From NCBI GenBank assembly GCA_027488735.1, contig JAIYBB010000004.1, positions 248,001 to 312,000 on the forward strand: a stretch of DNA of 64,000 nucleotides, read 5' to 3'. The notes under the pieces were generated by a model, which worked only from the letters and a program-made list of their open reading frames with translations, did no database searches and had not been told where the DNA came from. Shown piece after piece: positions 32,384-41,045 of this stretch (position 1 is the stretch's first letter; each line of letters opens with the position of its first letter). The stretch comes from Comamonadaceae bacterium. GTDB taxonomy: Bacteria; Pseudomonadota; Gammaproteobacteria; Burkholderiales; Burkholderiaceae_C. Made by a program: the position numbers and the translations under genes.

Positions 32384-32758
32384 ATGACTGACTCAGCGAA
32401 TATTCAAAACACGTTGATTGTGGGCGAAGGCGTGATCTTGAATGGAACCATTCATTCGCCAGGTGTTGCTTGCATCAACGGGATCATCAAGGGGGAGATA
32501 AAGGCGTTAGAGCTGCAAATTGGGCCTGCAGGAGATGTCGCCGGCCAGATAGAGGCAAGATTGATCGATGTGCATGGAGTTCTTTCAGAAAAAATCTTGT
32601 GTCATGAACATCTGCTGATCCACCGCAGTGGCAGAGTTTCTGGGCAACTCGATTACATGAACATTGAAATCGAAAAAGGCGGCCAGTTTCAAGGAAAGAT
32701 GGTACAGCACCGCAATGCCCCTCAACCAGCTAGCGGTGACGCTCAAGCCTCTGAGTAA
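32384..32758 (+). CDS. Bactofilin (first copy)
   Basis: A 124-residue bactofilin, a beta-helical polymer-forming cytoskeletal protein. It has the paired GxI/V turns of the family: NTLIVGEGVILNGTIHSPG, INGIIKGEIKALELQIGPAGDVAGQIEA in parts, and HRSGRVSGQLDYMNIEIEKGGQFQGKM. Short flexible ends flank the core, as usual. It is divergent from the membrane/zinc-ribbon operon and resembles the second bactofilin at 40.6 kb. Bactofilins act in cell shape, polar localisation and membrane anchoring. Confidence 0.9.
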   Translation: MTDSANIQNTLIVGEGVILNGTIHSPGVACINGIIKGEIKALELQIGPAGDVAGQIEARLIDVHGVLSEKILCHEHLLIHRSGRVSGQLDYMNIEIEKGGQFQGKMVQHRNAPQPASGDAQASE

Positions 32759-32893
32759 CTGTGGCTTCTTTGAGGAGAAAAAGCAATACCAAATAATTCT
32801 TTTTTTGAATGGCTCGATATTTTCATTGAGGGTTTGTCATCCTTGACACCGTTTTGTTCGTTATGGAGAACAAGATAGTTAATGGAACCTTGA

Positions 32894-33088
32894 ATGAACA
32901 AGTCCACCCAGATCAGTGCTGATCAACAGACCTCCGAATTTGACCACCGTTATCAATACGTTCCTTCTGAACACACACCTATTCGCAACAGTTTCGAACG
33001 TTTTCGTGCGCAGCTCGCCCAAGAGGCCGAACAAAAAAGTCGGCCTGTCTCTCGCCTCTATTCTGATTTTCGCGCCATCAAAGCCTGA
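32894..33088 (+). CDS. Small hypothetical protein
   Basis: A 64-residue hydrophilic protein (MNKSTQISADQQ...) with a basic, arginine-rich second half (IRNSFERFRAQLAQEAEQK; RLYSDFRAIKA). No motif or family is recognised, and no good ribosome site precedes the ATG. It is kept because it fills the space between the bactofilin and yaeQ on the same strand and its codon use matches its neighbours. Confidence 0.45.
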   Translation: MNKSTQISADQQTSEFDHRYQYVPSEHTPIRNSFERFRAQLAQEAEQKSRPVSRLYSDFRAIKA

Positions 33089-33123
33089 TTCCTTTTTCCA
33101 AGTCCTGACGACTATGATTCGTC

Positions 33124-33684
33124 ATGGCACTCAAATCCACCGTTTTTAAAGCGCAACTGCAAATTGCTGACATTGACCACGCCTACTACGCAGACCACGC
33201 TTTAACCCTCGCCAGACATCCCAGCGAAACCGACGAGCGCATGATGGTTCGTTTGGTGGCCCTGTCTTTGCAGGCTTATCAACTTCAAGCGACCTGCCAG
33301 GGTGATGGCGTACTGGCCTTTGGCGCCGGACTCTCCAATCCTGACGATCCCGACGTGTCATTGACCGATTTCACTGGACGCAAACGCCTTTGGATAGAGG
33401 TGGGTCAGCCTGAAGAAAAAGCCTTGCAGCGCGCAGCCAGTCAGTCCGATGAAGTGTGGGTGTATGCCTTTTCTTACGCGGCAGAGGTGTGGTGGAAGGG
33501 CATTGAAAATAAATTACACCGTCAAAAAAAATTGCATGTCGTGCGTATTCCGCATGAAGCATCACAGGCCATGGCCGACATGGCTGAGCGCAGTATGCAA
33601 TTACAAGCCACCATACAAGAAGGTGAAATGACCTTGAGCAGCCAACGAGGCAGCATTAATTTCGAGCCTTTGACATGGCTTTAA
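33124..33684 (+). CDS. yaeQ: YaeQ family protein
   Basis: A 186-residue protein of the YaeQ family, which has a PD-(D/E)XK-related fold of uncertain function. Family segments are MALKSTVFKAQLQIADIDHAYY, read in parts, ARHPSETDERMMVRLVALSLQA, LWIEVGQPEEKALQRAASQ and VWVYAF. Length is typical. It lies 36 nt after the small hypothetical gene and 40 nt before a quinone oxidoreductase gene. Its name stems from the E. coli homologue; an early claim of RfaH-like activity is not firm. Confidence 0.92.
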   Translation: MALKSTVFKAQLQIADIDHAYYADHALTLARHPSETDERMMVRLVALSLQAYQLQATCQGDGVLAFGAGLSNPDDPDVSLTDFTGRKRLWIEVGQPEEKALQRAASQSDEVWVYAFSYAAEVWWKGIENKLHRQKKLHVVRIPHEASQAMADMAERSMQLQATIQEGEMTLSSQRGSINFEPLTWL

Positions 33685-33724
33685 AAGCTGCCCAAATCAC
33701 GGTGATTTTTTTTGAGGAATTGAA

Positions 33725-34723
33725 ATGTCTGAATTGATGAAATTTGTTGCGCATGGCGCAGGTGGTGAGCCGCAGGTGATGCACCTGTCCGACATGTCTG
33801 TGCCGAAACCCGCAGCCACAGAGGTGCTCATCAAAGTGGCCTATGCAGGCGTGAACCGACCAGATTGTTTACAGCGCAGCGGGCGCTATCCGCCGCCACC
33901 AGGGGCATCGCCCATTTTGGGCTTGGAGGCATCAGGGCAAGTGGTTGCCTTGGGGGAAGGCGTCACTCGGTGGAAGCAGGGGGATTGGGTATGCGGTTTG
34001 GCCAATGGTGGCGCCTATGCTGAGTATGTGTGTATTCCTCAAGGTCAGGTCTTGCCTTTGCCACCGGGTTTGTCGTTGCTTCAGGCGGCAGCGTTGCCTG
34101 AAAACTATTTCACGGTGTGGACCAATGTATTTCAGCGGGGCAAGTTGCAAGCGGGTGAAACATTTCTGGTGCACGGGGGGTCGTCCGGTATTGGTTTGAC
34201 AGCGATTCAATTGGCCAAAGCATTTGGCGCACGTGTGATCTGCACAGTGGGCAACGAAGAAAAAATCCGCGCTTGCCTAGCCGCCGGTGCAGACCTGGCG
34301 ATCAATTACCGCACCCAGGACTTTGCCAAAGAAGTGATGGACGCCACAGATCAAAAGGGTGTCAACATTATTCTTGATATGGTTGGCGGCGACTACATGC
34401 AGCGAAATATCAACTGCCTATCCGTTGATGGCCGGTTGGTGCAAATTGCTTTTTTGCAGCCCTCCAAAACAGAAGTGGATTGGATCGGCTTGATGGTCAA
34501 GCGATTGACTTTCACGGGTTCCACATTACGTCCCCGCACTGCGGCCGACAAAGCTCAGATGGCGAACGAACTGCATGAAAAAGTCTGGCCCTTGTTGCAA
34601 CAGGGCAAGTGCTTGCCTGTGGTGCATCAGGTGTTTGATTTGCGTGAAGCGACGCAAGCGCATGAGTTGATGGAATCTTCCACCCATATCGGGAAGATCA
34701 TGCTCAAAGTCGCGGGGGGATGA
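33725..34723 (+). CDS. NAD(P)H quinone oxidoreductase (zeta-crystallin/PIG3 type MDR)
   Basis: A 332-residue medium-chain reductase lacking the catalytic-zinc cysteines. Motifs: VKVAYAGVNRPDCLQRSG-type substrate loop (AYAGVNRPDCLQR), PPPGASPILGLEASGQV, PENYFTVWTNVF, the NADP site VHGGSSGIGLTAIQLAKAFG and VNIILDMVGGDYM. The family reduces quinones or enones with NADPH. GAGGAA precedes the ATG. No pathway partner is adjacent. Confidence 0.92.
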   Translation: MSELMKFVAHGAGGEPQVMHLSDMSVPKPAATEVLIKVAYAGVNRPDCLQRSGRYPPPPGASPILGLEASGQVVALGEGVTRWKQGDWVCGLANGGAYAEYVCIPQGQVLPLPPGLSLLQAAALPENYFTVWTNVFQRGKLQAGETFLVHGGSSGIGLTAIQLAKAFGARVICTVGNEEKIRACLAAGADLAINYRTQDFAKEVMDATDQKGVNIILDMVGGDYMQRNINCLSVDGRLVQIAFLQPSKTEVDWIGLMVKRLTFTGSTLRPRTAADKAQMANELHEKVWPLLQQGKCLPVVHQVFDLREATQAHELMESSTHIGKIMLKVAGG

Positions 34724-34757
34724 CGATTTTGGGTTCCCGATTTATCTGGGATCAGTT

Positions 34758-35129
34758 TTATTTCACACACGCAGCGCAGCTGCCGTAAAGAGTGATTTCG
34801 TGGCGCTCAACTTGAAAGCCTGCGGGAGCCAATTGTTTGAGGTCCCCCGGGCAATCATGAACGTCAAATACTTTGTTGCATAGGTTGCAATGAAAGTGGT
34901 GGTGGTGGTGCAGGTGAGCCACCTCGAAGCGTGGGTTCTCCCCCGGTAAATGCACCGTGCTCAATAAACCGCCTTCTACCAATGCTTTGATGTTTCTGTA
35001 AACCGTGGCTTGACCTATGCCCGGCGAATCGCTAGCGGCTGCTTCCAGTATTTCCTGAGCAAGCAAAGGACGATGCGCCTTTTGAATGGCGTTCAGTATG
35101 GCTGTGCCTTGCTTGGTAATCCGTTCCAT
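34758..35129 (-). CDS. Fur-family metalloregulator, Zur-like
   Basis: A 123-residue Fur-family repressor. The winged helix (QGTAILNAIQKAHRPLLAQEIL; GQATVYRNIKALVEGGLL) is followed by a histidine-rich metal region (HLHHHHHFHC) and two CxxC pairs (CNLC, CAAC) for structural zinc. Divergent orientation to a ZnuD-like receptor and a DUF2796 transport locus points to zinc sensing (Zur) rather than iron. The intergenic region holds a GATAATGA...TTATC-type box. The zinc assignment is by context. Confidence 0.88.
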   Translation of the reverse strand: MERITKQGTAILNAIQKAHRPLLAQEILEAAASDSPGIGQATVYRNIKALVEGGLLSTVHLPGENPRFEVAHLHHHHHFHCNLCNKVFDVHDCPGDLKQLAPAGFQVERHEITLYGSCAACVK

Positions 35130-35152
35130 GTTGACAATGCTTTGTGGTTTGT

Positions 35153-35174
35153 TGATAATGAGTTATCGTTATCA
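35153..35174. promoter_or_regulatory. Fur/Zur-like operator between regulator and receptor genes
   Basis: The 22-nt site has TGATAA at one end and TTATCA at the other, with an internal GATAA/TTATC inverted repeat. It resembles Fur/Zur boxes (GATAATGATAATCATTATC type). It lies 17 nt before the receptor ATG and 23 nt before the regulator start, so it could govern both. Confidence 0.7.
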
Positions 35175-35191
35175 GAAATTGGAGACCCATT

Positions 35192-37276
35192 ATGGCATTT
35201 TCCCCCGAATTTAACCCTTTGAACGCGCGGCGTGCAGGTGTTTTTTTGCTGTTGGTGTGCGTTTGCCGCATTGCATCGGCGCAATCACAGCAGTCATCCG
35301 AGTCACCGCAGCTCTATGAAATCACCGTGACAGCTAATCCACTGGGCAACGCAGAGGGCATACAAGCTGTGCAAGTGTTGCAAGGTGATGATCTGTGGCA
35401 AGAGAGGCAAAGCACGCTGGGTGAAACACTGGGCCATTTGCCCGGTGTCAGCAGCAGTTACTTTGGCCCCAATTCCAGCCGGCCGGTGATTCGCGGCATG
35501 GACGGCGACCGCATCAAAATTCTCAACAACAGCGTGGAATCGCAAGATGTTTCCTCACTCAGTAACGACCATGCGGTCCCCCATGATGTGTTGAGTGTCG
35601 AACGCATCGAGGTGTTGCGGGGGCCGTCGGCCATCATGTATGGAGGCAGTGCCGTGGGCGGTGTGGTCAATTTGATCGACAACCGCATTCCAACGGCACC
35701 CATGGACGGCATCAGTGGCAGAACCGAAGCGGGTTGGTCCAGTGGCAACAAGGAAAGAAGTGCTGCGGTGTTGCTAGAGGCAGGCAATGCCAGTTTTGGG
35801 CTGCATATCGATGCCTTTGGCCGAAAAAGTGACGATGTGTCGGTACCCGACACCATGGCATGCAGCAAATCCGGTTCGGCCAGCAGCGCCAAAAAAATAT
35901 GCAATTCCAGCAACCGTGCGAATGGTTACGCGATTGGCAGTTCTGTTTTTTGGGACAGCGGCCATGTTGGCTTAGGGGTGAACAATTACCGCAGCGATTA
36001 CGGCACGGTGGCAGACGATTTGGTGACCGTTGGCATGCAATCTGACCGCTATGCCTTGGATGCAGAGTTGAGGCCCGCCGGTTTTGTTGAGCGCATTCGC
36101 ACCCAATGGAGCAGCACGGATTACCAGCACACGGAATACGAAGATGGCAGTACTGGCACCGTGTTTAAAAAATCGGGCCATGAGTTCAGGCTGAGTGCGC
36201 AACACCAGGCATGGCAAAGCCCGATGGGCAAGTTAGAAGGCGTGTTGGGTTGGCAAAGCAATGGCTCTGATTTTGAGGCCGATGGCGACGAAGCCTTCAT
36301 GCCGTCGACCAACACCAAAGAATATGCGCTTTATCTGGTGGAAGAACTGTCACCGACTTGGGGCAAGTTCAGCCTGGGCTTGCGTGCTGAACAGGTCAAG
36401 GTCAAGGGGGATGCATTTGCTGCCGGCTTCGATTCAGACAATGTAGCAGCCACTTCGAAGCGCTTTACCCCCTTTAGCGCGTCGATAGGCAGTTTGGTTT
36501 ATCTCAGCCCCACTTTAAAACTCACCGGTCATTTGGCCCGCACCCAAAGAGCACCGAAAGACTATGAATTGCGCGCCAATGGGGTGCATATTGCAAGTGA
36601 TGCGGCTGAGTTAGGGACACCGACTTTAGCTACCGAAAAGGCTTGGCAGGCGGACATCGGTTTGGGCTGGGCACAGGGGCCGCACACTGCACAGCTCAAT
36701 TATTTTCAAAACCGGTTTGACAACTACATTGGCTTGATTGCAACCGGAGCAGAGCATGATGACTACGATGTGTACCAGTTCACCGCCGCCCGCGCTGAAT
36801 TCAAAGGCATAGAGGCGGTGGGCGACTGGCGCGTGATCGGACAAAACGGCTGGCTGCCGTCTGAGGGTGACGCGGTATGGCGAATGAAATGGCGTGCCGA
36901 TGCGGTCAGAGCCACTTACCTTGACAGCGGGCTGGCTGTGCCGCGCATTCCTGCCGCGCGCTTGGGCACCACTTTGCTGCGCGAGTCTGGCCCATGGCGT
37001 ATGTCCTTGGGTGCCGAGTACAACGCCAAGCCCCGCCGTGGTGAAAACCAAGCGGCAAGCAGCGCCTATACCTTGTGGAATGTCTATATGAGCTACCGCC
37101 AGAAAATAGCTTCCTCGCAAGCCATTTGGTTTGCCCGAGTCGATAACCTGACAGACGCGCTGGCTTATTCGGTCACTTCCATCCTCACCACCACCGCTCA
37201 GGACGCAACCTCAGGCCGTCCCAAAGCACCCTTGCCCGGCAGATCCTTCAAACTGGGCTTGCAGTTGTTTTTTTAA
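35192..37276 (+). CDS. ZnuD-like TonB-dependent outer-membrane receptor
   Basis: A 694-residue outer-membrane receptor. After a signal sequence (cleavage near RIASAQ) come the plug domain (LYEITVTANPL; LGHLPGVSSSYFGPNSSRPVIRG read in parts, MDGDRIKILNNSVESQD, HAVPHDVLSVERIEVLRGPSAIMYGG) and a 22-strand barrel ending in LQLFF with terminal Phe. The plug closely follows ZnuD-type zinc receptors, including a His/Asp-rich SSLSNDHAVPHD segment. GGAG precedes the ATG and a Fur/Zur-like box covers the promoter. Substrate zinc is inferred from family and neighbours. Confidence 0.9.
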   Translation: MAFSPEFNPLNARRAGVFLLLVCVCRIASAQSQQSSESPQLYEITVTANPLGNAEGIQAVQVLQGDDLWQERQSTLGETLGHLPGVSSSYFGPNSSRPVIRGMDGDRIKILNNSVESQDVSSLSNDHAVPHDVLSVERIEVLRGPSAIMYGGSAVGGVVNLIDNRIPTAPMDGISGRTEAGWSSGNKERSAAVLLEAGNASFGLHIDAFGRKSDDVSVPDTMACSKSGSASSAKKICNSSNRANGYAIGSSVFWDSGHVGLGVNNYRSDYGTVADDLVTVGMQSDRYALDAELRPAGFVERIRTQWSSTDYQHTEYEDGSTGTVFKKSGHEFRLSAQHQAWQSPMGKLEGVLGWQSNGSDFEADGDEAFMPSTNTKEYALYLVEELSPTWGKFSLGLRAEQVKVKGDAFAAGFDSDNVAATSKRFTPFSASIGSLVYLSPTLKLTGHLARTQRAPKDYELRANGVHIASDAAELGTPTLATEKAWQADIGLGWAQGPHTAQLNYFQNRFDNYIGLIATGAEHDDYDVYQFTAARAEFKGIEAVGDWRVIGQNGWLPSEGDAVWRMKWRADAVRATYLDSGLAVPRIPAARLGTTLLRESGPWRMSLGAEYNAKPRRGENQAASSAYTLWNVYMSYRQKIASSQAIWFARVDNLTDALAYSVTSILTTTAQDATSGRPKAPLPGRSFKLGLQLFF

Positions 37277-37369
37277 ACCACACAGAAATTTCACATGATT
37301 TTGTGGGTTTGATTTGTGCATTAAGCTTTGTTATTTTTCATGGTGTGATTTTTTAAAAATGGGGTTCTC

Positions 37370-37891
37370 ATGAAATGTTTTCTCACGGCAACCAGTTTGG
37401 GGCTTTTATGCTTGGCTGGCCCTCATGCTTTTGCCCAAGACAAACATGCGCATGCCGCCCATTCCCATGGCGTCGGTTCGCTGGAACTCAGCGTACAAGC
37501 GGGTAAGGTCAGCGGGAGTTTTGAAATACCCATGGAAAGTTTATTGGGCCACGAGCATTTGCCGCGCACCGAAGCACAGAAAAAAGCCATGGCCAATTTG
37601 CAATCTGCCTTGGCCTCTGCTGATTACTTCATAGCCCTGCCTGCTGCCGCACAATGCAAGCAGATTTCTCTCAAAGCCAGTTCCAGCATGTTTGAGGGAA
37701 AAAAATCTGAACATTCCGACTTGGACATTGATTTTTCGTTTGACTGTGCCCAACCGGCAGCACTGACTGAGTTGCGTATTTCGCTGTTCAGCAAGCATGC
37801 TCGATTGAAATCCTTGAAGGCAGACATGGTGGGGCCCAAGGGACAAAAATCGGTCACCCTGACTGCCAAAGATCCTGTTTTACGCTTTTGA
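37370..37891 (+). CDS. Periplasmic DUF2796/ZrgA-type zinc-uptake protein
   Basis: A 173-residue exported protein (signal ends HAFAQD). The mature N-terminus is histidine rich (KHAHAAHSHGVGSLEL), followed by SGSFEIPMESLLGHEH and a HSDLDIDFSFDC segment, the DUF2796 pattern. ZrgA of Vibrio cholerae, encoded beside an ABC ATPase and permease as here, belongs to this family and supports zinc uptake. Its TGA overlaps the TTG start of the ATPase gene. Zinc binding via the histidines is inferred. Confidence 0.85.
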   Translation: MKCFLTATSLGLLCLAGPHAFAQDKHAHAAHSHGVGSLELSVQAGKVSGSFEIPMESLLGHEHLPRTEAQKKAMANLQSALASADYFIALPAAAQCKQISLKASSSMFEGKKSEHSDLDIDFSFDCAQPAALTELRISLFSKHARLKSLKADMVGPKGQKSVTLTAKDPVLRF

Positions 37892-38577
37892 GCTCCCCCG
37901 CACTTTCACTGTCGCAGTTGTCACACGCTTGGCCGGGGCGCCCAGCGTTGTTTGATATCGACCATTTGACCTTGTCGCAAGGGGAGCATTTGTTTATCCA
38001 AGGCCCCAGCGGTTGCGGCAAAAGCACGTTGTTGTCCTTGCTCGCTGGGGTCCAAGCCCCGCAAACCGGTGTGTGTGAAGTGCTCGGTTTCAACATGGCA
38101 AAGCTCAGCTCTGTAGAGCGCGACCGCTTGCGTGGAGAACACATCGGGGTTGTTTTCCAGCAGTTCAATTTGTTGCCGTATTTGGATGTTGAAAGCAACG
38201 CCTTGATACCAACACGTTTGTTCGCCAGCCGTGCCAAGGCATCGGCCGCGCATTGGGGCAGTCCTTTGCAACAAGCCAAAGCCTTGGCCGATACCTTGCA
38301 TCTGCCCTCACATGTGTGGCACCAACCGGTTCATCAGTTGTCGGTTGGGCAGCAGCAACGCGTGGCGGCGGTTCGCGCATTGATGGGTGCGCCACGTTTG
38401 TTGATTGCTGACGAACCCACCTCTGCACTGGACGACGACAACCAATTGGAATTCATTGATTTGTTGCTCCATACCGCACAACAACAAAATGCCAGCGTGG
38501 TGATGGTCAGCCACAACGCCCGGCTGGCCTCGAGGTTTCATCAGGTGTTCAAAATGCAACCAAGGGTAGTCACATGA
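37888..38577 (+). CDS. ABC transporter ATP-binding protein, LolD/MacB type
   Basis: A 229-residue ABC ATPase with Walker A GPSGCGKSTLL, Q-loop VFQQFNLLPYL, signature LSVGQQQRVAAVRAL, Walker B LLIADEPTSALD and a switch histidine in MVSHN. It is of the LolD/MacB class, which pairs with FtsX-fold permeases such as the next gene. A TTG start at 37888 is the only one fitting the N-terminus and overlaps the preceding stop (TTGA). By context it belongs to a Zrg-like zinc system. Confidence 0.92.
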   Translation: MSSPALSLSQLSHAWPGRPALFDIDHLTLSQGEHLFIQGPSGCGKSTLLSLLAGVQAPQTGVCEVLGFNMAKLSSVERDRLRGEHIGVVFQQFNLLPYLDVESNALIPTRLFASRAKASAAHWGSPLQQAKALADTLHLPSHVWHQPVHQLSVGQQQRVAAVRALMGAPRLLIADEPTSALDDDNQLEFIDLLLHTAQQQNASVVMVSHNARLASRFHQVFKMQPRVVT

Positions 38578-39872
38578 AGCTATGGCTGTCTTTGGCATGG
38601 CAAAGCGCCTGGTCGCGCCGTTTTGCATTGTTTCTGGTCGTGCTGTCGGTGAGCGTGTCGGTGTTGATATTGCTGGGCGTGCAGCAGTTACGCGAAGACG
38701 CCAGGCGCAGTTTTTCCAACGCCTTGAGCGGTGTGGATTTGATTGTCGGGCCGCGCGGCAGTGCCACCGAGTTGATGCTCTACAGCGTGTTTCAAATTGG
38801 GCGTCCTTCCCGCAACATGGGCTTTGCCGGATTTGAAGACATACAGCGCTTGCCCCAAGTTCGCTGGGCAGTACCCATACAACTGGGTGACACTTACCAA
38901 GGGCATCCGGTGTTGGGTACCACCGCCACTTTGTTCAAGGAATTCAAAAGCCAGGGCAGGGGGCTTGAATGGGCGCAAGGTCATGCCTTTGGGAATCCGG
39001 CCGAGCGGCCCCAAGCCATGTCGGAATTGGTACTGGGTGCTGAGGTGGCCAGGCAATTCGGTCACCAAGTGGGCGACAAACTGGTGCTGACCCACGGGGC
39101 TGGCGGCGGCCCTGAAGACACTGACCATGACGACCATCCGTTAATTGTTGTCGGGATACTTAAACCAACAGGCGCTCCCATTGATCGAAGTGTGTTGATC
39201 AATCTGGAGGGTTTTGAAGCCATGCACCAAGGCTGGGGCATGGGTATTTCACCCAAGTCTTTGAAGTCTGCCGCCGCTGCCTTGCCACAGACGCAAAACG
39301 TCAGTGAATTGCAGCCCGTGAGCTTATCCGCCGTATGGGTGGGCTTGCACAACCGTGGTGAAGTTTTTTCTGTGCGCAGAAAAATTGAAAGCATGAACCG
39401 CGACCCGTTGATGGCGGTCTTGCCCGGTGTGGCGCTTGACGAGCTTTGGCAAGTGGTCAAAGTGGTGGAGAACAGTTTGGTATTGATCGGCTTCATGGTG
39501 GCGGTCAGCGCCATGCTGAGCGTGGCCGCCGTCTTGCTTGTGGCGATGAGTGGTCGGCGCAAAGAACTGGCTATTTTGCGAGCCATGGGCGCAGCACCAC
39601 GCGCCTTGTTGGGTTTTGTGTTGCTAGAGTCTGTGCTGGTGTGCTTGGTGGGTATAGTTTGCGGATACATCGTTTGCCAATGTTTGATGTGGGCTGCTCA
39701 GGACATGCTCAGAACCGGTTTTGGTGTCATGGTGCAACCGGGCATACCTTCTATGGACAGCCTCATCAGCTTGAGCGCCTTGTTCGCTGTGTCGGTGCTG
39801 GCCAGTTTGCTGCCAGCTTGGCGTGCGTATCGTTTGTCGTTGATGGACGGACTTCATCCGCCATCTGTTTGA
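38574..39872 (+). CDS. ABC transporter permease, FtsX/MacB type
   Basis: A 432-residue permease with an N-terminal span (about 15-35), a large MacB-type periplasmic domain (about 40-290) and three C-terminal spans (LVLIGFMVAVSAMLSVAAVLLV; FVLLESVLVCLVGIVCGYIV in parts; LISLSALFAVSVLASLLPAW). The FtsX motif RRKELAILRAMGAAPRAL is clear. It contains GGGPEDTDHDDHP, a possible metal-binding loop. It overlaps the ATPase gene (ATGA). MacB-class systems usually do not import substrates through the membrane; they couple ATP use to periplasmic events, so its exact role in zinc acquisition is open. Confidence 0.9.
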   Translation: MKLWLSLAWQSAWSRRFALFLVVLSVSVSVLILLGVQQLREDARRSFSNALSGVDLIVGPRGSATELMLYSVFQIGRPSRNMGFAGFEDIQRLPQVRWAVPIQLGDTYQGHPVLGTTATLFKEFKSQGRGLEWAQGHAFGNPAERPQAMSELVLGAEVARQFGHQVGDKLVLTHGAGGGPEDTDHDDHPLIVVGILKPTGAPIDRSVLINLEGFEAMHQGWGMGISPKSLKSAAAALPQTQNVSELQPVSLSAVWVGLHNRGEVFSVRRKIESMNRDPLMAVLPGVALDELWQVVKVVENSLVLIGFMVAVSAMLSVAAVLLVAMSGRRKELAILRAMGAAPRALLGFVLLESVLVCLVGIVCGYIVCQCLMWAAQDMLRTGFGVMVQPGIPSMDSLISLSALFAVSVLASLLPAWRAYRLSLMDGLHPPSV

Positions 39873-39885
39873 ATGGGGAGTCGCC

Positions 39886-40464
39886 ATGAAAGCCAGTGTT
39901 GAACGTTTGAAGCGCCGTGAATTTGCTTTTTTCTTGGGGTCGCTGGCGCTGTCTTGGCCAGTCCTTGCTGAAACCGAGGGCTATAAAACCATCGATTGGA
40001 ATGATTTGATGCCCGACCCTTGGGTCAAGGAAATGACCAAGGAAATGGCAGCCATCAGCAAGTTGTCTTATTTGCAAGACACCAGCGACGAGGCCAATAA
40101 AGCCATGAATGCCATCCGGAAAAAGCTGGACGAAGCGCCTATAGTGAAATCGCAGATCAATAAAAAAGTGCGGTTGCCCGGCTATGCCGTGCCTTTAGAC
40201 GCCGACCGGTCAGAAAAGCGCGAGTTTTTATTGGTCCCGTATTTTGGTGCCTGCATACATACGCCACCGCCACCTGCCAACCAAATTGTGTTGGTGCGCC
40301 CCACAGCACAAAGCAAAATTAAGAAAATGCCCGAGTCTATGGACGTGCTGTGGGTCGAGGGCGAACTCAAAGAAGGCCGCGTCAGCACCTCTCAGGGGGT
40401 GAGCGGCTATTTGCTCGAAGCGATCAGCATTGCACCTTACGAAACCAAGCCCGCCAAGCGCTGA
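39886..40464 (+). CDS. Exported DUF3299 protein
   Basis: A 192-residue exported protein (signal cleaved after VLAE). The DUF3299 pattern is seen in KTIDWNDLMPDPW, VRLPGYAVPLD, FLLVPYFGACIHTPPPPANQIV and VLWVEGELKEGRV. A GGGGAG ribosome site precedes the ATG. DUF3299 proteins accompany DUF2796/MacB-type ABC genes; they are probably lipocalin- or OB-like periplasmic partners. The conserved CIHTPPPP motif may bind metal. It closes the zinc locus. Confidence 0.88.
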   Translation: MKASVERLKRREFAFFLGSLALSWPVLAETEGYKTIDWNDLMPDPWVKEMTKEMAAISKLSYLQDTSDEANKAMNAIRKKLDEAPIVKSQINKKVRLPGYAVPLDADRSEKREFLLVPYFGACIHTPPPPANQIVLVRPTAQSKIKKMPESMDVLWVEGELKEGRVSTSQGVSGYLLEAISIAPYETKPAKR

Positions 40465-40601
40465 CTTACAATGCCAACTGGCCTGAGGTGGTTAAGGGTT
40501 AACATTCCCTGCAATTTTGTTGCGGGAGTAAGCCTGTAGATGGCCGGTTTGCCGGGCAACCAATGGCATCCCATTTTTAAATTCTTGAATGAAAGACGCA
40601 C

Positions 40602-41045
40602 ATGGCAACCAATATGGATCAATCCAATAACCTCGTGATCGGTAACGGCGTGACGTTCAAGGGCACTTTGAATGTCCCCAAGAAAGCGACCATCTACGGC
40701 ACTGTTGACGGCGAACTGACTGCTGAGGAAATTTTTATTGGGCAATCCGGAAAAATCACGGGAAAAGTGACGGCCCGCAGCATTGAAGTTGAAGGCGAAT
40801 TGCATCAAGTGATTCATTGCCGTGACCACTTGCATATTCGTGCCACTGGTAAAGTTTCCGGCAAATTGGAATATTCACAAATCCAGATCGAGCGTGGCGG
40901 TGAATTCCGCGGTGAAATGCAGCAAGTGGGCGCTGCCCCGGTTTATCCATCAAGCAATGCCCCAGGTGCTTCCAAGCCTGGTGCACTGAGTGCAACAACA
41001 CCAAGCGGTGCTTCTGCCACAACACCATCGGCCAGTAAAGACTAA
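40602..41045 (+). CDS. Bactofilin (second copy)
   Basis: A 147-residue bactofilin with the beta-helix repeats NNLVIGNGVTFKGTLNVPKK, YGTVDGELTAEEIFIGQSGKI and ATGKVSGKLEYSQIQIERGG, followed by a flexible Pro/Ala/Ser-rich tail of about 35 residues. It is longer than the copy at 32.4 kb and shares its core layout. It is a stand-alone gene between the zinc locus and a convergent dehalogenase gene. The following 170 nt carry a long-range GACCTTC/GAAGGTC inverted repeat but no clear terminator. Confidence 0.9.
   Translation: MATNMDQSNNLVIGNGVTFKGTLNVPKKATIYGTVDGELTAEEIFIGQSGKITGKVTARSIEVEGELHQVIHCRDHLHIRATGKVSGKLEYSQIQIERGGEFRGEMQQVGAAPVYPSSNAPGASKPGALSATTPSGASATTPSASKD

Noticed and set aside
34724..34757. 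Possible bidirectional terminator between the quinone oxidoreductase and the Fur-type gene
   Set aside because: The only stem is about 4 bp (TCCC/GGGA) with mismatches; too weak to support.
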